Assembly: GCA_045106555.1 (NCBI GenBank)
Contig: JBGCET010000028.1
Coordinates: 1 to 64,000, forward strand
Direction of reading: 5' to 3'
From: JANQOZ01 sp045106555
GTDB taxonomy: Bacteria > Pseudomonadota > Gammaproteobacteria > Xanthomonadales > SZUA-38
DNA length: 64,000 bases
Each line of letters starts with the position of its first letter. The stretch's first letter is position 1. Positions 14,497-23,787 of the stretch are shown in pieces. The notes beneath the pieces were generated by a model, which saw only the letters and a list, made by a program, of their open reading frames with translations, did not search any database and was not told the DNA's origin. The position numbers were made by a program, and so were the translations under genes.

Positions 14497-14734
14497 CCTC
14501 ATCAAAATTAGTTGGCAAGCGACTTTCAGGCAGCAACCAGATTCCCGTTGTCGCCAGCGTATGGGCCGCCTTACTGCACGTTGAATATCAAACGCCGTTG
14601 CTTAGGAGACGTTGAGACAGGAAAATCCTTTCAGCGCTGAAGAGTCCAGACTTCACTCGTGTATCTTGTCGGACCGCTACGTTCAGCCGTCGCTGCTCCA
14701 GCAGCGAGGAACCGACGAGCATTGCTACCCCAAA

Positions 14735-15613
14735 CTATTTCATACCGACTACGGGTATCCACCAACGAACACGCATCTCGTTCATCGGTCGAAAGGGAAT
14801 CGGAAAATACGCCACGATGTCCGGTTTGTTTCCGTCCCTTTCATACCCGGTTGACCCAAACCACTGTCCATAAATGTACCGGTTGGTTTTTAGTGACGAC
14901 TTGTAGGTGCAGTTAAATTCGGCGTAAGTCGCCGATGGCACTGCTTGAACTTCAAACCCATCTGATTGAATTTCGCTTGTGATTTCCAGACCCAGGATGT
15001 CGATGAACTCATCTCGACTGCCATTTTCTTTAGGAAAATACCCGGTGAGCAATGGTGCGGCCGTGACAGGCCCTGGCATTCCATCATTGAGGCCCATTAG
15101 CTTCTGATAGTCCTCCGAGCCAACATACTCTTTCCAGAAACTTGGGCCATTTTTTGCAAAGCTCTCGAATTCGAACTTTTGACTTTTACCTACGATTTCA
15201 AATTTTGGTATCTCAACAATTTTGTAGTCCATTTTCTGCTCTCCATGAGCTTCTGCGGGGAAAATGACTCTGTGATATGAAGAAAGGATCGCCGAAGCGG
15301 AACGCGCCTTGCTTGGATTGATGCCGTGTACATTGCGAAATGCACGGGTAAACGCGTTAGGGGATTCATATCCATATTTGAGAGCAACGTCGACAACGTT
15401 CTTTTTACTGTTTACCAATTCAACCGCCGCTAAAGTGAGCCTTCGCCGTCTTATGTACTCTGCACAGGTCATTGCAAAACTGGCATAAAAGACTCGATGA
15501 AAATGGTATCTGGAGCAGCACGCAACGTTCGCAACATCCTCAATAGTGAGCACGCCATCAAGGTTGGCTTCCATAAACTCGATTGCCAAGTTCATTCGCT
15601 GTGACCAAGTCAT
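14735..15613 (-). CDS. AraC family regulator with GyrI-like effector domain
   Basis: A 292-residue regulator. The N-terminal 105 residues are a double helix-turn-helix of the AraC type (LTIEDVANVACCSRYHFHRVF and VVDVALKYGYESPNAFTRAF regions, ending in the NPSKAR hinge). Residues about 125-292 form a GyrI-like/effector-binding domain (DYKIVEIPKFEIVG at its start). This is the Rob/SoxS-related layout often used to sense small hydrophobic compounds. The start is secure, behind a strong taggaggct site. It is AT-richer than the surrounding genes and isolated by repeat DNA, so it may be horizontally acquired. No target gene is evident. Confidence 0.88.
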   Translation of the reverse strand: MTWSQRMNLAIEFMEANLDGVLTIEDVANVACCSRYHFHRVFYASFAMTCAEYIRRRRLTLAAVELVNSKKNVVDVALKYGYESPNAFTRAFRNVHGINPSKARSASAILSSYHRVIFPAEAHGEQKMDYKIVEIPKFEIVGKSQKFEFESFAKNGPSFWKEYVGSEDYQKLMGLNDGMPGPVTAAPLLTGYFPKENGSRDEFIDILGLEITSEIQSDGFEVQAVPSATYAEFNCTYKSSLKTNRYIYGQWFGSTGYERDGNKPDIVAYFPIPFRPMNEMRVRWWIPVVGMK

Positions 15614-15758
15614 ATCATGAGCCTCCTAAGCAGAGCCCATGGTAGGGGTTCACTCGAGGGGGCGTCTCACCTTTTGTTGCTATCGTTCGCCACGCAGAAG
15701 GATTGATTGCAGTGACAATGCGTTCCTGACATCGGCCTCAAAGTTGGCTTGGAGGTGT

Positions 15759-16181
15759 CTAATCTGAACAATCGTTAATCTGATGGTTGTTCCATCGGCG
15801 CACGGCATACAGCGACGTCAACAGCGTAATGAATGACCCGATGCCCACCAGCAGTTGGGCGAGGCTGATGGTACTGCCAAATACGTCCATCGACTCTGGA
15901 CCGATTTTCAGCATGAGATAAAACCCAAACCAGGAAAATAATGTCAGCAATATCGCCGCCAACGCATCCAGGCACCCATCATTAGGCGGAACCAACATCA
16001 TTAGACCGGCAACGAAGAACACACCGCTAACCATCACTAACATCCAGACGTTCCCCTGCGGCCCCTCCCCGGGCAGCCACCCAAGAGCAACCGCCAAAGG
16101 ATAGAGCGCAACAACCATTAGCCCAATAGCCACTGCTTTGGGTGGCCTGGTTGAATGCTGATGAGACGATTGTTGGGTCAC
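15759..16181 (-). CDS. Small four-helix membrane protein
   Basis: A 140-residue protein with four predicted transmembrane helices (about 17-34, 45-63, 70-92 and 103-125) and a polar N-terminus rich in Gln, Ser and His. No conserved catalytic motif is visible and I do not recognise the family. The start is GTG at 16181. It lies 23 bp downstream of the serine hydrolase gene on the same strand, so the two are probably cotranscribed. Confidence 0.65.
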   Translation of the reverse strand: MTQQSSHQHSTRPPKAVAIGLMVVALYPLAVALGWLPGEGPQGNVWMLVMVSGVFFVAGLMMLVPPNDGCLDALAAILLTLFSWFGFYLMLKIGPESMDVFGSTISLAQLLVGIGSFITLLTSLYAVRRWNNHQINDCSD

Positions 16182-16204
16182 ACTAAACTCGGTAATTTAT
16201 TTAA

Positions 16205-17302
16205 TCATCCAGCCTCATCGCGCTGCCCCATTGCGCGAATGAAAGCCTCTTTAACATTGCCGGGCTCGCCAAAACTGTCGGGGTTAAACGTATCCGCGTT
16301 GCTAAGAACAATGAGGGTTTTCTGCTCTTCTTCAAATCTCACCCACACCGCATGAAAGCCTCGGATTCCGCCGCGACGTTCCACCAAATAAGGTTGAGAG
16401 GGTAGGAATGGATAGTTGTAAGCCCAATGCCCCATCGCCACGTAACCAAGTTCCGGATAGCCTTTGAACAGCTCCGCCCGGCTATCTGCAGTGAGCAAGA
16501 GGTTCTGGTGCAGAGCCTGGTCATAGCGAAGAAGGTCTTCAGTGTTGGAATACATAGACCCAGCCGCGCCGTAGTTGCCGATAGCAAAAGCGGTCTCGGG
16601 CTGAAAATCTCCATTTTCATCCCGCATATATCCTCTGGCGATGGTGGGAGAGTTCATATCCATCGTTCGAAAGCCAGTTTGTGCCATACCCAGAGGAGTT
16701 AACACGGTGGACTGCAGTCGGTCTTGCCATGGCTGCCCGGTGAGGTTAGCAATAATCTCACCCAGCAAAAGATAGTCCACGTTGTTGTAATGAAAACTGC
16801 CAGGTTCGGTATAGCTGGCGCTCTCACTTAGAACCTGCTTAAGCATGGCGTCTACGGAGGCTGGGGCAATATAGATTTCATCAGGCTCTTTAGGCAGCCC
16901 GGAGGTATGCATCATCAGATTGCGCAGCGTGATTGTTTCCCCGGTGGGCACCGGATATTGAGGCAACAGTTCAGCCAACGTTTGGTCCAATCTCAGCTGG
17001 CCACCCTCAACGAGTTGCATAATCAACACAGCAGTGAAGGACTTGCTGATAGAGGCTATGCCCATCGGCGTTTGTGCAGTCAAGGCAATCTGGCGCTCAG
17101 CATCGGCGAAGCCATGCGCACGGTGAAAAACTATTTTGCCTTGTTCAGCTACCAGAACAATTCCTGAAAATTCTTGTTGTACGGACTGATCCCAAACGGC
17201 GTCATAAGGTGACACTTTGCTAGATTCCTGACCGGTTGCGTTCCAGGGAACCAGCCAAGCAATAGCGATCGCGCACAACCAGTGGCAACGGGTGTTTTTC
17301 AT
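16205..17302 (-). CDS. Secreted class C beta-lactamase-fold serine hydrolase
   Basis: A 365-residue exported hydrolase. The signal peptide ends near NATGQ (residue 25). The catalytic motifs of the class C / penicillin-binding family are present: SISK (S84 and K87) and YNN (172-174), with MHTSGLP before the latter. Such enzymes can be esterases, D-aminopeptidases or beta-lactamases; nothing here identifies the substrate and resistance should not be assumed. The 140-residue membrane protein follows closely and may form an operon with it. Confidence 0.85.
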   Translation of the reverse strand: MKNTRCHWLCAIAIAWLVPWNATGQESSKVSPYDAVWDQSVQQEFSGIVLVAEQGKIVFHRAHGFADAERQIALTAQTPMGIASISKSFTAVLIMQLVEGGQLRLDQTLAELLPQYPVPTGETITLRNLMMHTSGLPKEPDEIYIAPASVDAMLKQVLSESASYTEPGSFHYNNVDYLLLGEIIANLTGQPWQDRLQSTVLTPLGMAQTGFRTMDMNSPTIARGYMRDENGDFQPETAFAIGNYGAAGSMYSNTEDLLRYDQALHQNLLLTADSRAELFKGYPELGYVAMGHWAYNYPFLPSQPYLVERRGGIRGFHAVWVRFEEEQKTLIVLSNADTFNPDSFGEPGNVKEAFIRAMGQRDEAG

Positions 17303-17625
17303 CAGTAAATTTGTCCCACTTGGCGAAGTGAACTACAGAATAACCCCTGATGGTGTTTGAAGGCGAAGAAGCGACACGGAGTTCACTATTATCGGTGAAC
17401 TGATTCTGCGCGACGGGTTTGGGAAGCCGGTCGGTCAATGTGGAGTTATTCGCCAACGCAGTGAGAGCTTTCAACAGGCCATCAATGACCTGAATGACCT
17501 GAATGACCTGTAATTTATTGTTTTTAATAGACTTAATGAATGGTTAGATTTTGGTTGGATGTTCGTCAAGTGTCAACTTCTGCGCACGCGTACCGTAATC
17601 ATAGTTCTCGTTATTGGAAATTCTC
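17303..17625. other. Divergent intergenic region
   Basis: 323 bp between the serine hydrolase and the repeat-protein gene, which are transcribed away from each other. It must hold both promoters. It contains the 9-bp tandem repeat at 17484-17510 followed by a strongly AT-rich block (17511-17560). No gene recognised. Confidence 0.4.
17484..17510. repeat. 9-bp tandem repeat, three units
   Basis: aatgacctg is repeated three times exactly, followed by taatttattg. It lies in a divergent promoter region and could vary in copy number. Confidence 0.8.
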
Positions 17626-19509
17626 ATGAAATATGTCTGCGCTGGCCCAACGGTTTTTTTGTTACGAGCCTTGATAGTTATCATCAGTTCCATCTTGGTG
17701 GCGGGCGTCGCTGAAACCGCCCAAGCCGGCGCGCTGCCAGAGGTTAACCTTGAGTTGCTCGACGGCGACATGGCGGAGTTAGATCGGGACCCGGGAAGCT
17801 TTCGCGTCACCCGCAGTAATAACGGCAATACTGCTGCAGCGATCACCGTGAACATTGACATTGGTGGCACCGCCCAACGCAATACTGACTATTCCTTGAG
17901 TGGTGTATTTGGGGGTGCCCCACTGGCGGTGTCTATCCCCGGCGGACAATTATTTGCTGACTTCAGCCTGTTACCCTCAGTGGATAACGCCGTGGAAGGC
18001 GCTGAAACAATCCAAATTACTCTCCAGCCGAACGCGGCCATGTATACCGTGGGCGCCGATACCAATGTGGACTTTACACTCAGCGACGATGTCGCTGAGG
18101 TAACGCTAACGGTGCTAGACAGCGACATGGCGGAGCTAGGGCAGGACCCGGGCAGTTTCCGCGTCACCCGCAGTAATAACGGCAATATCGCAGCGGCCAT
18201 CACCGTGAATATCGATATTGCCGGCAGCGCCCTGCGCAATACGGACTACTCCTTAAACGGTGTCTTTGGTGGTGCACCACTGGCGGTGTCCATCCCCGGC
18301 GGCCAATTGTCTGCTGACTACAGCCTGGTTCCCAGAGTGGACAACGCCGTTGAAGGCGATGAGTTAATCCAGATAACTCTCCAACCGAATGCGGCCATGT
18401 ACACCGTGGGCAGCAACACCATGGCGAATTTCATCCTCGTCGACGACGTCCCTGTGGTATCGCTGACGTTGCTTGACGGTGCCATGGAAGAGTTAGACCA
18501 AGACCCAGGCAGTTTCCGGGTCACCCGCAGTGAAAACGGAAATATTAGCGCCGCTATTGCCGTAAATGTTGACATTACCGGCAGTGCCCAGCGCAACGCC
18601 GACTACTCCCTAAGCGGCGTCTTTGGTGGCGCGCCGCTGGCCGTGTCCATCCCCAGTGGCGAACTGTCGGCAGACTTCAGCCTGGTACCCAGAGTGGACA
18701 ACGCCGTTGAGGGTGATGAGACCATTCAGATTGTTCTCCAGCCCAATGCGGCCACGTATACCCTAGGCACCGACACGACGGCCAACTTCACCCTTATCGA
18801 CGACGTGCCGGAGGTAACCCTGACGTTGATTGACGGTGAGATGTCGGAACAGGGGCTAGACCCAGGAACGTTTCGAATTACCCGCAGCAACAACGGCAAC
18901 GTTGCGGCACCCATTGTCGTCAATATTGACATCGCGGGCACCGCTCAGCGTAATTCCGACTACACGCTATCAGGCGTGTTTGGTGGCGCCCCCTTAGCGG
19001 TGTCCATTCCCGCCAGCCAGCTAGCAACAGAATTTGTACTAACACCACTGGCCGACGCACCGGACAACGAGGACGATGAAACCGTTGTGGTTACGCTTCA
19101 GCCGAACCCAACGACGTACCTCGTTGGTGCTGATACCACAGCCAACTTTGTGCTTTTTGATCTGCTGGACTTTCTGTTTTCCAACAGCTTTGAGGCCGTA
19201 AGCAACAAAGCCTGCCAGCTGACTAAGGCAACGTGGGAAAACCCTGAGCGGTTTTTTGATCAGGGCGACACCGTACTGGATCTGCAGACGGAGCTCGTCT
19301 GGAGCAAGTGCGGCTTGGACCAAACATTTGACTGGACCCTCAGTCAATGCGTACCCGGCGTGCCGTTGACCGCGCCGTCCGATGAGTTCTTGGCCGAATT
19401 CAATGCTGGCCTCCTCGGCGACAATGGGGGCTTTTCCGATTGGCGCTGGGCCAGCGTAAAGGAACGGGCTTCGCTGCCAACCCAGTGTGCCGAAATACTC
19501 ATGCGATAA
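17626..19509 (+). CDS. Secreted protein with four 119-residue Calx-beta-like repeats
   Basis: A 627-residue exported protein. A signal peptide (to about residue 35) is followed by four near-identical 119-residue units starting at residues 38, 157, 276 and 395, each with DPGSFRVTRS, RN-DYSLSGVFGGAPLAVSIP and a LQPNA...Y-VG segment. The pattern of acidic residues and strands resembles Calx-beta domains. After the repeats comes LFSNSFE, a motif shared with two other secreted proteins here, then about 105 residues resembling the start of a DUF1566/Lcl domain (LDLQTELVWSKC, FSDWRWASVKERASLP) that stops early. The ATG at 17626 is used; an upstream TTG at 17614 is less likely. Probable surface or extracellular adhesin-like role. 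Confidence 0.82.
   Translation: MKYVCAGPTVFLLRALIVIISSILVAGVAETAQAGALPEVNLELLDGDMAELDRDPGSFRVTRSNNGNTAAAITVNIDIGGTAQRNTDYSLSGVFGGAPLAVSIPGGQLFADFSLLPSVDNAVEGAETIQITLQPNAAMYTVGADTNVDFTLSDDVAEVTLTVLDSDMAELGQDPGSFRVTRSNNGNIAAAITVNIDIAGSALRNTDYSLNGVFGGAPLAVSIPGGQLSADYSLVPRVDNAVEGDELIQITLQPNAAMYTVGSNTMANFILVDDVPVVSLTLLDGAMEELDQDPGSFRVTRSENGNISAAIAVNVDITGSAQRNADYSLSGVFGGAPLAVSIPSGELSADFSLVPRVDNAVEGDETIQIVLQPNAATYTLGTDTTANFTLIDDVPEVTLTLIDGEMSEQGLDPGTFRITRSNNGNVAAPIVVNIDIAGTAQRNSDYTLSGVFGGAPLAVSIPASQLATEFVLTPLADAPDNEDDETVVVTLQPNPTTYLVGADTTANFVLFDLLDFLFSNSFEAVSNKACQLTKATWENPERFFDQGDTVLDLQTELVWSKCGLDQTFDWTLSQCVPGVPLTAPSDEFLAEFNAGLLGDNGGFSDWRWASVKERASLPTQCAEILMR
17737..19164 (+). repeat. Four tandem 357-bp coding repeats
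   Basis: The DNA behind the four protein units repeats with a 357-bp period. Long stretches, such as ggcggtgtc-atcccc and gacccaggcagtttccg, are conserved between units, so copy number could change by recombination. Confidence 0.8.
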
Positions 19510-19582
19510 ACGCCCACAGCCCAGCAAACATTGTAGAACGCGAACGGATCAGAAACACAGCTGATGCTCTTGCTGTGGACGA

Positions 19583-20080
19583 TCAACGCGTCAGTCGATA
19601 GGCGTTTCTTTCGAAAAACTCATCCGCGCCCTCTGGTTTTACCTCTTTGCGTATTTCCAGCCTTTGAGGGTGTAGAGAATAGGTCATACGAATTGTTGCC
19701 GGCTGCTCATCATCCTGTCCCGGAAATTGGGTCTGGACAATCACGGTGCCGTCCTCAAGCTCGGTTCGAGCCGTAACAGGTTCCTTATTGATACGCCGAC
19801 CGTCGGCTAAGATTCGCAGTTTTTCTCGGGTGTTGTACTGGGTCTCACCCGGATACTTCAGCCGGTAGACGATCCCGCGCCTTTTCACGGTTTCAAACTG
19901 CATTTCTACCGGAATCTGATCAATGCGATTGCTGGAATAGTCGAGATAGCTCAAAGACCCCTTCCATGGGTCACCACTGAGCACTTCAAGGTCTGAAACC
20001 ATCAAACGGGGTTCGGCGGCAAACGACTCGAAAGTTCCCCAGCCCAAACAAAAAACAGCAATCACAAACATATTCCTCAT
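19583..20080 (-). CDS. Secreted protein of unknown function
   Basis: A 165-residue protein with a signal peptide cleaved after ESFA (residue 21). The mature part is rich in beta-strand and charged residues (LSYLDYSSNRIDQIPVEM, KRRGIVYRLKYPGETQYN) and has no cysteines or catalytic motif. The family is unknown to me. It lies downstream of the membrane AraC regulator on the same strand, with 138 bp between, so the regulator may control it. Confidence 0.7.
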   Translation of the reverse strand: MRNMFVIAVFCLGWGTFESFAAEPRLMVSDLEVLSGDPWKGSLSYLDYSSNRIDQIPVEMQFETVKRRGIVYRLKYPGETQYNTREKLRILADGRRINKEPVTARTELEDGTVIVQTQFPGQDDEQPATIRMTYSLHPQRLEIRKEVKPEGADEFFERNAYRLTR

Positions 20081-20218
20081 AACAGTCTCCTGTGCTTAAC
20101 GGGTTCAACTGATAGGCGTTGGGGTCATTGAGTACACAGCAGCGCCTGCGCACCAACAGGAAAAAGTTTAGCGGCAAAGGCCCGCCATTCCGCCTCAAAA
20201 CCCAGAAAAAACCGGGGT

Positions 20219-21358
20219 TTACGGATTTTGAGACGTTCTGTACTGGGTTGGGGTTTGACCCGCCAGGTCACGGAATACGCGATTAAAGGTGGCTTTTGAG
20301 TTAAAACCGGACTCAGCGGCAATGTGTAGCAGGGGTAAATTGCTGCTGCTTAGCAGTTCCTTGGCAAAGCCCACTCGCAATTGGTTAATGAAGGCATTGA
20401 ACGTTAGCCCAAGACCTTTGTTGACCGCTCGAGACACATAGGTCTCATTAGTTGCCATCCGACTGGCCACCTCGCCGATGGAAAGGCGCGATTCGAGATA
20501 CCAGTTGCCATCGGCCACTGCGCGTTTCAAAGTCAGGGCCTCTGCAACCCAGTCTTTGCCCCTGGGGCCCGCCAATTCCTCTCCCTCACCGCGCGTGCTT
20601 TCACCCATTTTGGGAAAACGCACCGTAGTTTGGAGTAAGGCTTGGAATGCCAGCCATGCCACCACCGCGGTCATAGCGATCTGCAGAGGAAATTCATCAA
20701 CGTAGCTCACCTCGCCCAGGAAAACGGGGGCAAGCTCAATACAGGCAAACAGCCCGCCGGCAATCACCATCGCAATGATCAACCTGCTAAGCCAAAGCGG
20801 CTCAAAATCTGCCGCAGCAGACTGGGTATCTTGTAGGAACGAGCGGTACCGACCAATCAGCCGATACACAGCAACCACAGCAATAATTAAAAAGCCCAGA
20901 CCAAGCGCGGTTTCTACTGGCCAGATATAGGGCAGATGCACGGCTTCTGTATAGGCCCACTTTGACTGATAGTCGCCCAGGCAAGTGAACGCCCACAGGT
21001 AGTATCCAAACTCAATAACGCCCGGCGCCAGCGACCACCAAAGTCTGCTGACTTTGGTGTCTTGCATTAATGAACTCGCGTGGAGATAAAGCAGCGGACC
21101 GGCAAAAAGCTTAAGCGTAAACGGCGCAAAGGTCAGACCTGGCCAGACGGTGTAGAACCCGGCAAACCCAATAATCTGCGGCACCTGAGCCAGCACACCC
21201 ACGACTAAAAACCCCGCAAGCCATTTGTTGGCGGCACCCTCTACGCGACGCGCCAGCAGCATGCACGCGATGATCACGATGGGTAAACACACCGCAAACA
21301 TCAACGCGGACCGCCAGGTAATAATCAGGTAAGCGGTGTCGCCTATCAATGGAAGCAC
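20219..21358 (-). CDS. Membrane-bound AraC family regulator
   Basis: A 379-residue protein with about seven transmembrane helices (residues 10-245) and a C-terminal AraC DNA-binding domain (about 275-375). The latter shows SIGEVASRMATNETYVSRAVN and a second helix pair, LLHIAAESGFNSKATFNRVFRDL, then GQTPTQYR. This architecture senses something in or across the inner membrane and acts at DNA while anchored. The start is GTG at 21358 and not strongly supported. The nearest likely target is the secreted protein gene downstream. Confidence 0.88.
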   Translation of the reverse strand: MLPLIGDTAYLIITWRSALMFAVCLPIVIIACMLLARRVEGAANKWLAGFLVVGVLAQVPQIIGFAGFYTVWPGLTFAPFTLKLFAGPLLYLHASSLMQDTKVSRLWWSLAPGVIEFGYYLWAFTCLGDYQSKWAYTEAVHLPYIWPVETALGLGFLIIAVVAVYRLIGRYRSFLQDTQSAAADFEPLWLSRLIIAMVIAGGLFACIELAPVFLGEVSYVDEFPLQIAMTAVVAWLAFQALLQTTVRFPKMGESTRGEGEELAGPRGKDWVAEALTLKRAVADGNWYLESRLSIGEVASRMATNETYVSRAVNKGLGLTFNAFINQLRVGFAKELLSSSNLPLLHIAAESGFNSKATFNRVFRDLAGQTPTQYRTSQNP

Positions 21359-21602
21359 TGGAATGGGTAGTGGACCAAAGATCCCGAAGAGGGCTTGGTA
21401 CGGAAGAAAGTCACTGGTGAGTCGCTAATTCGATGGGTTGAGCCGACGACCCAATACCTTGGCCCCTATTAGGCTTTGGCTACGGCATTCGGCAAAGCTT
21501 AAGAGTTTACCATGCTGGCAAAATGCGCAGAATCCGCCGGCTAGCCGGGCTCAGTTGCTGTGACTGCGCCTGGGCTATCTGGAGCTTCGATACAATCCAG
21601 TA

Positions 21603-22190
21603 TCAATCTGACAACCGGCCATCAAAAAGCCTTGCTTCGATGTCACTCGCAAGTTCGAACATTGAGTCCTGGGAATGGCCCGTGTTCGATGCGGCGACGA
21701 AACTGTAGTTGCCATCGATGGGATGAACGCTGACTACGTTAGTGGCGCCGTTGGAACCTGATTGCCAGGAATAGCGATTGCCTGACTTGAGAACAATATA
21801 GCCACCGTACGCGTAGTCTTTCTCCGCGGTTGTTACCGTGCGAAAAATCTCTATTGTCATCGGGGTCAGCACCTTCCCTGCGTCTAGCGCGTATTGCAGA
21901 GCGATGATGTCGGCCGCTTGCGTGTAGGATCCCCCGCCAATGAACGCAGGAAGCGGGTAATCACCGGGAAAGCCCTCACTAGCGTTCCTGAATCCTACTG
22001 CGATATCCGTGGGCTTGGGCTCTGCGTTGCCCAGATCACCGACAAATACGCCGCTGTTGGCCATACCGGCCAGTCCAAATACATACTCGTTGAGAACCTG
22101 ACCATAGGGCTTGCCGGTTACCTGCTCCAGGATGTGATGCGCCCTGATGGCACAGGCGGTCAAAATTATGGCATTTCGGTAACAGACAGT
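21603..22190 (-). pseudogene. 3' half of a serine hydrolase gene
   Basis: About 190 residues resembling the C-terminal half of the beta-lactamase-like serine hydrolase family: ILEQVTGKPYGQVLNEYVFGLAGM corresponds to the segment just after the YxN motif, followed by GGGSYTQAADIIAL and SGSNGATNVV (an HxG-like region replaced by SGS). The nucleophile SxxK and the YxN motif are missing, as is a sensible N-terminus; upstream is the divergent AhpD-like gene. I read it as a 5'-truncated, inactive remnant, unrelated in detail to the intact copy at 16205-17302. Confidence 0.7.
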
Positions 22191-22240
22191 GATGGAACAT
22201 ATGGGTAGCCTGTCAGTGAAACACAAACCAGGCAGCCATC

Positions 22241-22795
22241 ATGTTTACTTATCACACGAAAGACACCGCTCCCGCTGAGGCCCACAACATTATTGACCGG
22301 TCTCAAAAAATATTCGGCACGGTTCCCAATCTGCACCGCATTCTTGCGGAGGCGCCCGTAACCTATGATTTGTACAACTACGCCTTCGCTCAGTTCCGCA
22401 CGTCCTCATTAACCAGCACCGAACAACAGATTGTGATGATGGCGGCCAACTATGAAAATCGCTGCCACTATTGCACTGCGGGCCACTCCATGATGATGAA
22501 GGCAGAGGGAATATCGGCATCGGTGATTGAAGCGCTACGCGAGGGCCTTCCTCTGGAGGACCCCAAACAACAGGCGCTCCGAGTATTCGTTCAGGACCTG
22601 ATCGCAAAGCGAGGCCATGTGGGAGATGCGGCCCTGCAGCAATTTCTAGACGCGGGTTTCGATCAGCGACAGGTACTTGAGGTGTTAACGGGACTTGCCG
22701 CAAAGCTCATTTCCAACTACACCAATGCCCTGGCAAAGACCGATCTGGACCCAATGATTCAGTCGTTTGCCTGGTCGCATCCAGAGGAGCGATAG
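22241..22795 (+). CDS. AhpD-like carboxymuconolactone decarboxylase family protein
   Basis: A 184-residue cytoplasmic protein of the CMD/AhpD fold. The redox motif is NRCHYCTAGHSMM, with the CxxC pair and the downstream histidine found in AhpD-type peroxidase partners. Such proteins reduce peroxides or handle reactive carbonyls. It is convergent with the atypical SDR gene and next to a hydrolase remnant, so there is no operon context. Family call firm, precise reaction unknown. Confidence 0.88.
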   Translation: MFTYHTKDTAPAEAHNIIDRSQKIFGTVPNLHRILAEAPVTYDLYNYAFAQFRTSSLTSTEQQIVMMAANYENRCHYCTAGHSMMMKAEGISASVIEALREGLPLEDPKQQALRVFVQDLIAKRGHVGDAALQQFLDAGFDQRQVLEVLTGLAAKLISNYTNALAKTDLDPMIQSFAWSHPEER

Positions 22796-22806
22796 CTGTC
22801 TCTTTT

Positions 22807-23766
22807 TTATAGCCAGCAACGCGGGTAGCTGTCTGCCTGCCACAAACTGCTGGCCACCGGATCACGCTGCAAAAATTCACCAAAGGACGTTGCCTGATGG
22901 TCGAGGATGGACTCAACGTGGGGTGACACGCAGGCCTCCTGGTTAGACTCCAGAGCACTGAACATTTGCATTAGACGTGTCACCAGCCATGGGTCCATTC
23001 GCTCGACAAAGCGCATCATGACTCTGGCCACCAGTCGCGGTGGGGCAATGGCTTGGATTGTTCTGCCGCTAGCTTGAGAAAGCCGGCGAGCCACACCCGC
23101 CATCGACAACGCCTCAGGACCGGTTAACGGCAGAGTTTTTCCCAAATAGGCATCTGGCCGACTCAGGCAGGCGGCCACGCACTTTGCGACATCCTGGGTA
23201 TCCACAAATGCCGTCTGTCCACTAGGCACCGGAACCATCAGCCGCCCGTGACGTTGCATTCCTTCAGCAAACATCTGGAAGGTCTGCATAAAAAATGCCG
23301 GGCGCAAAATAATCCATGGAACGGTTGAATGGATCAGTAGCTTTTCAGCGGCCCTGTGCTCTATACCAAAACTCAACGGTGGGTCGGCTCCGGCGAGTAT
23401 GGCCGACACCTTGACTATCACCTTTACGTTATGGCGTTGGGCCGCATCAACAACCTGGGCCGTATGCGCAATCTTAGACGGCCGATTTGTCGGGATGTAA
23501 ACGATCCAGCGGCAGTTCTGAACCGCGCTATCTACCTCTTCGGGTACGTTCAGGTTCCCTTTGATTATCCGACTGGCACCAGTTCTGAAAGGCTGAGTAT
23601 TGACGTCAGGTAGGGGCGAGCGGGCAAAAATGTCGTAGTTGAAACCCGCCTGGTTTAGGGCGTTGCGCATCGGTGGACCCAACAATCCACCGGCGCCAAT
23701 CAACAGTCCACGTGTCTTGAGTTTTGTATCGAGCACCACTTTTGCTGGAGCGTGAGTATTTACCAA
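22807..23766 (-). CDS. Atypical SDR / NmrA-like NAD(P)-binding protein
   Basis: A 319-residue Rossmann-fold protein. The nucleotide motif LLIGAGGLLG lies near residues 22-31; the canonical SDR YxxxK is not evident, and a region such as VPWIILRPAFFMQTF is typical of the NmrA/ YwnB-like group, which may be enzymes or redox sensors. The annotated start is a TTG at 23766; the real start may be a GTG about 9 codons later. It follows the nitronate monooxygenase gene by 21 bp and probably is the last gene of the TonB receptor operon. Confidence 0.8.
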   Translation of the reverse strand: MVNTHAPAKVVLDTKLKTRGLLIGAGGLLGPPMRNALNQAGFNYDIFARSPLPDVNTQPFRTGASRIIKGNLNVPEEVDSAVQNCRWIVYIPTNRPSKIAHTAQVVDAAQRHNVKVIVKVSAILAGADPPLSFGIEHRAAEKLLIHSTVPWIILRPAFFMQTFQMFAEGMQRHGRLMVPVPSGQTAFVDTQDVAKCVAACLSRPDAYLGKTLPLTGPEALSMAGVARRLSQASGRTIQAIAPPRLVARVMMRFVERMDPWLVTRLMQMFSALESNQEACVSPHVESILDHQATSFGEFLQRDPVASSLWQADSYPRCWL

Positions 23767-23787
23767 GGACGCAACACTGGCAACAAA

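Larger units (their letters stand above)
14011..14734. other. Repeat-rich intergenic region between DUF2797 and AraC genes
   Basis: 724 bp with little coding signal. It contains a CTGTCCCC motif (14236-14245), the 10-bp tandem repeat at 14254-14283, a small membrane-protein frame at 14326-14496 whose middle coincides with a TCTGACCCCAA motif (14389-14399), and otherwise nothing I recognise. A longer minus-strand frame (14007-14399) has no protein-like composition. Confidence 0.4.

Noticed and set aside
16205..17302. Beta-lactamase resistance gene
   Set aside because: Only the general serine hydrolase motifs are visible; the family is mostly esterases and peptidases, and no resistance context is seen.
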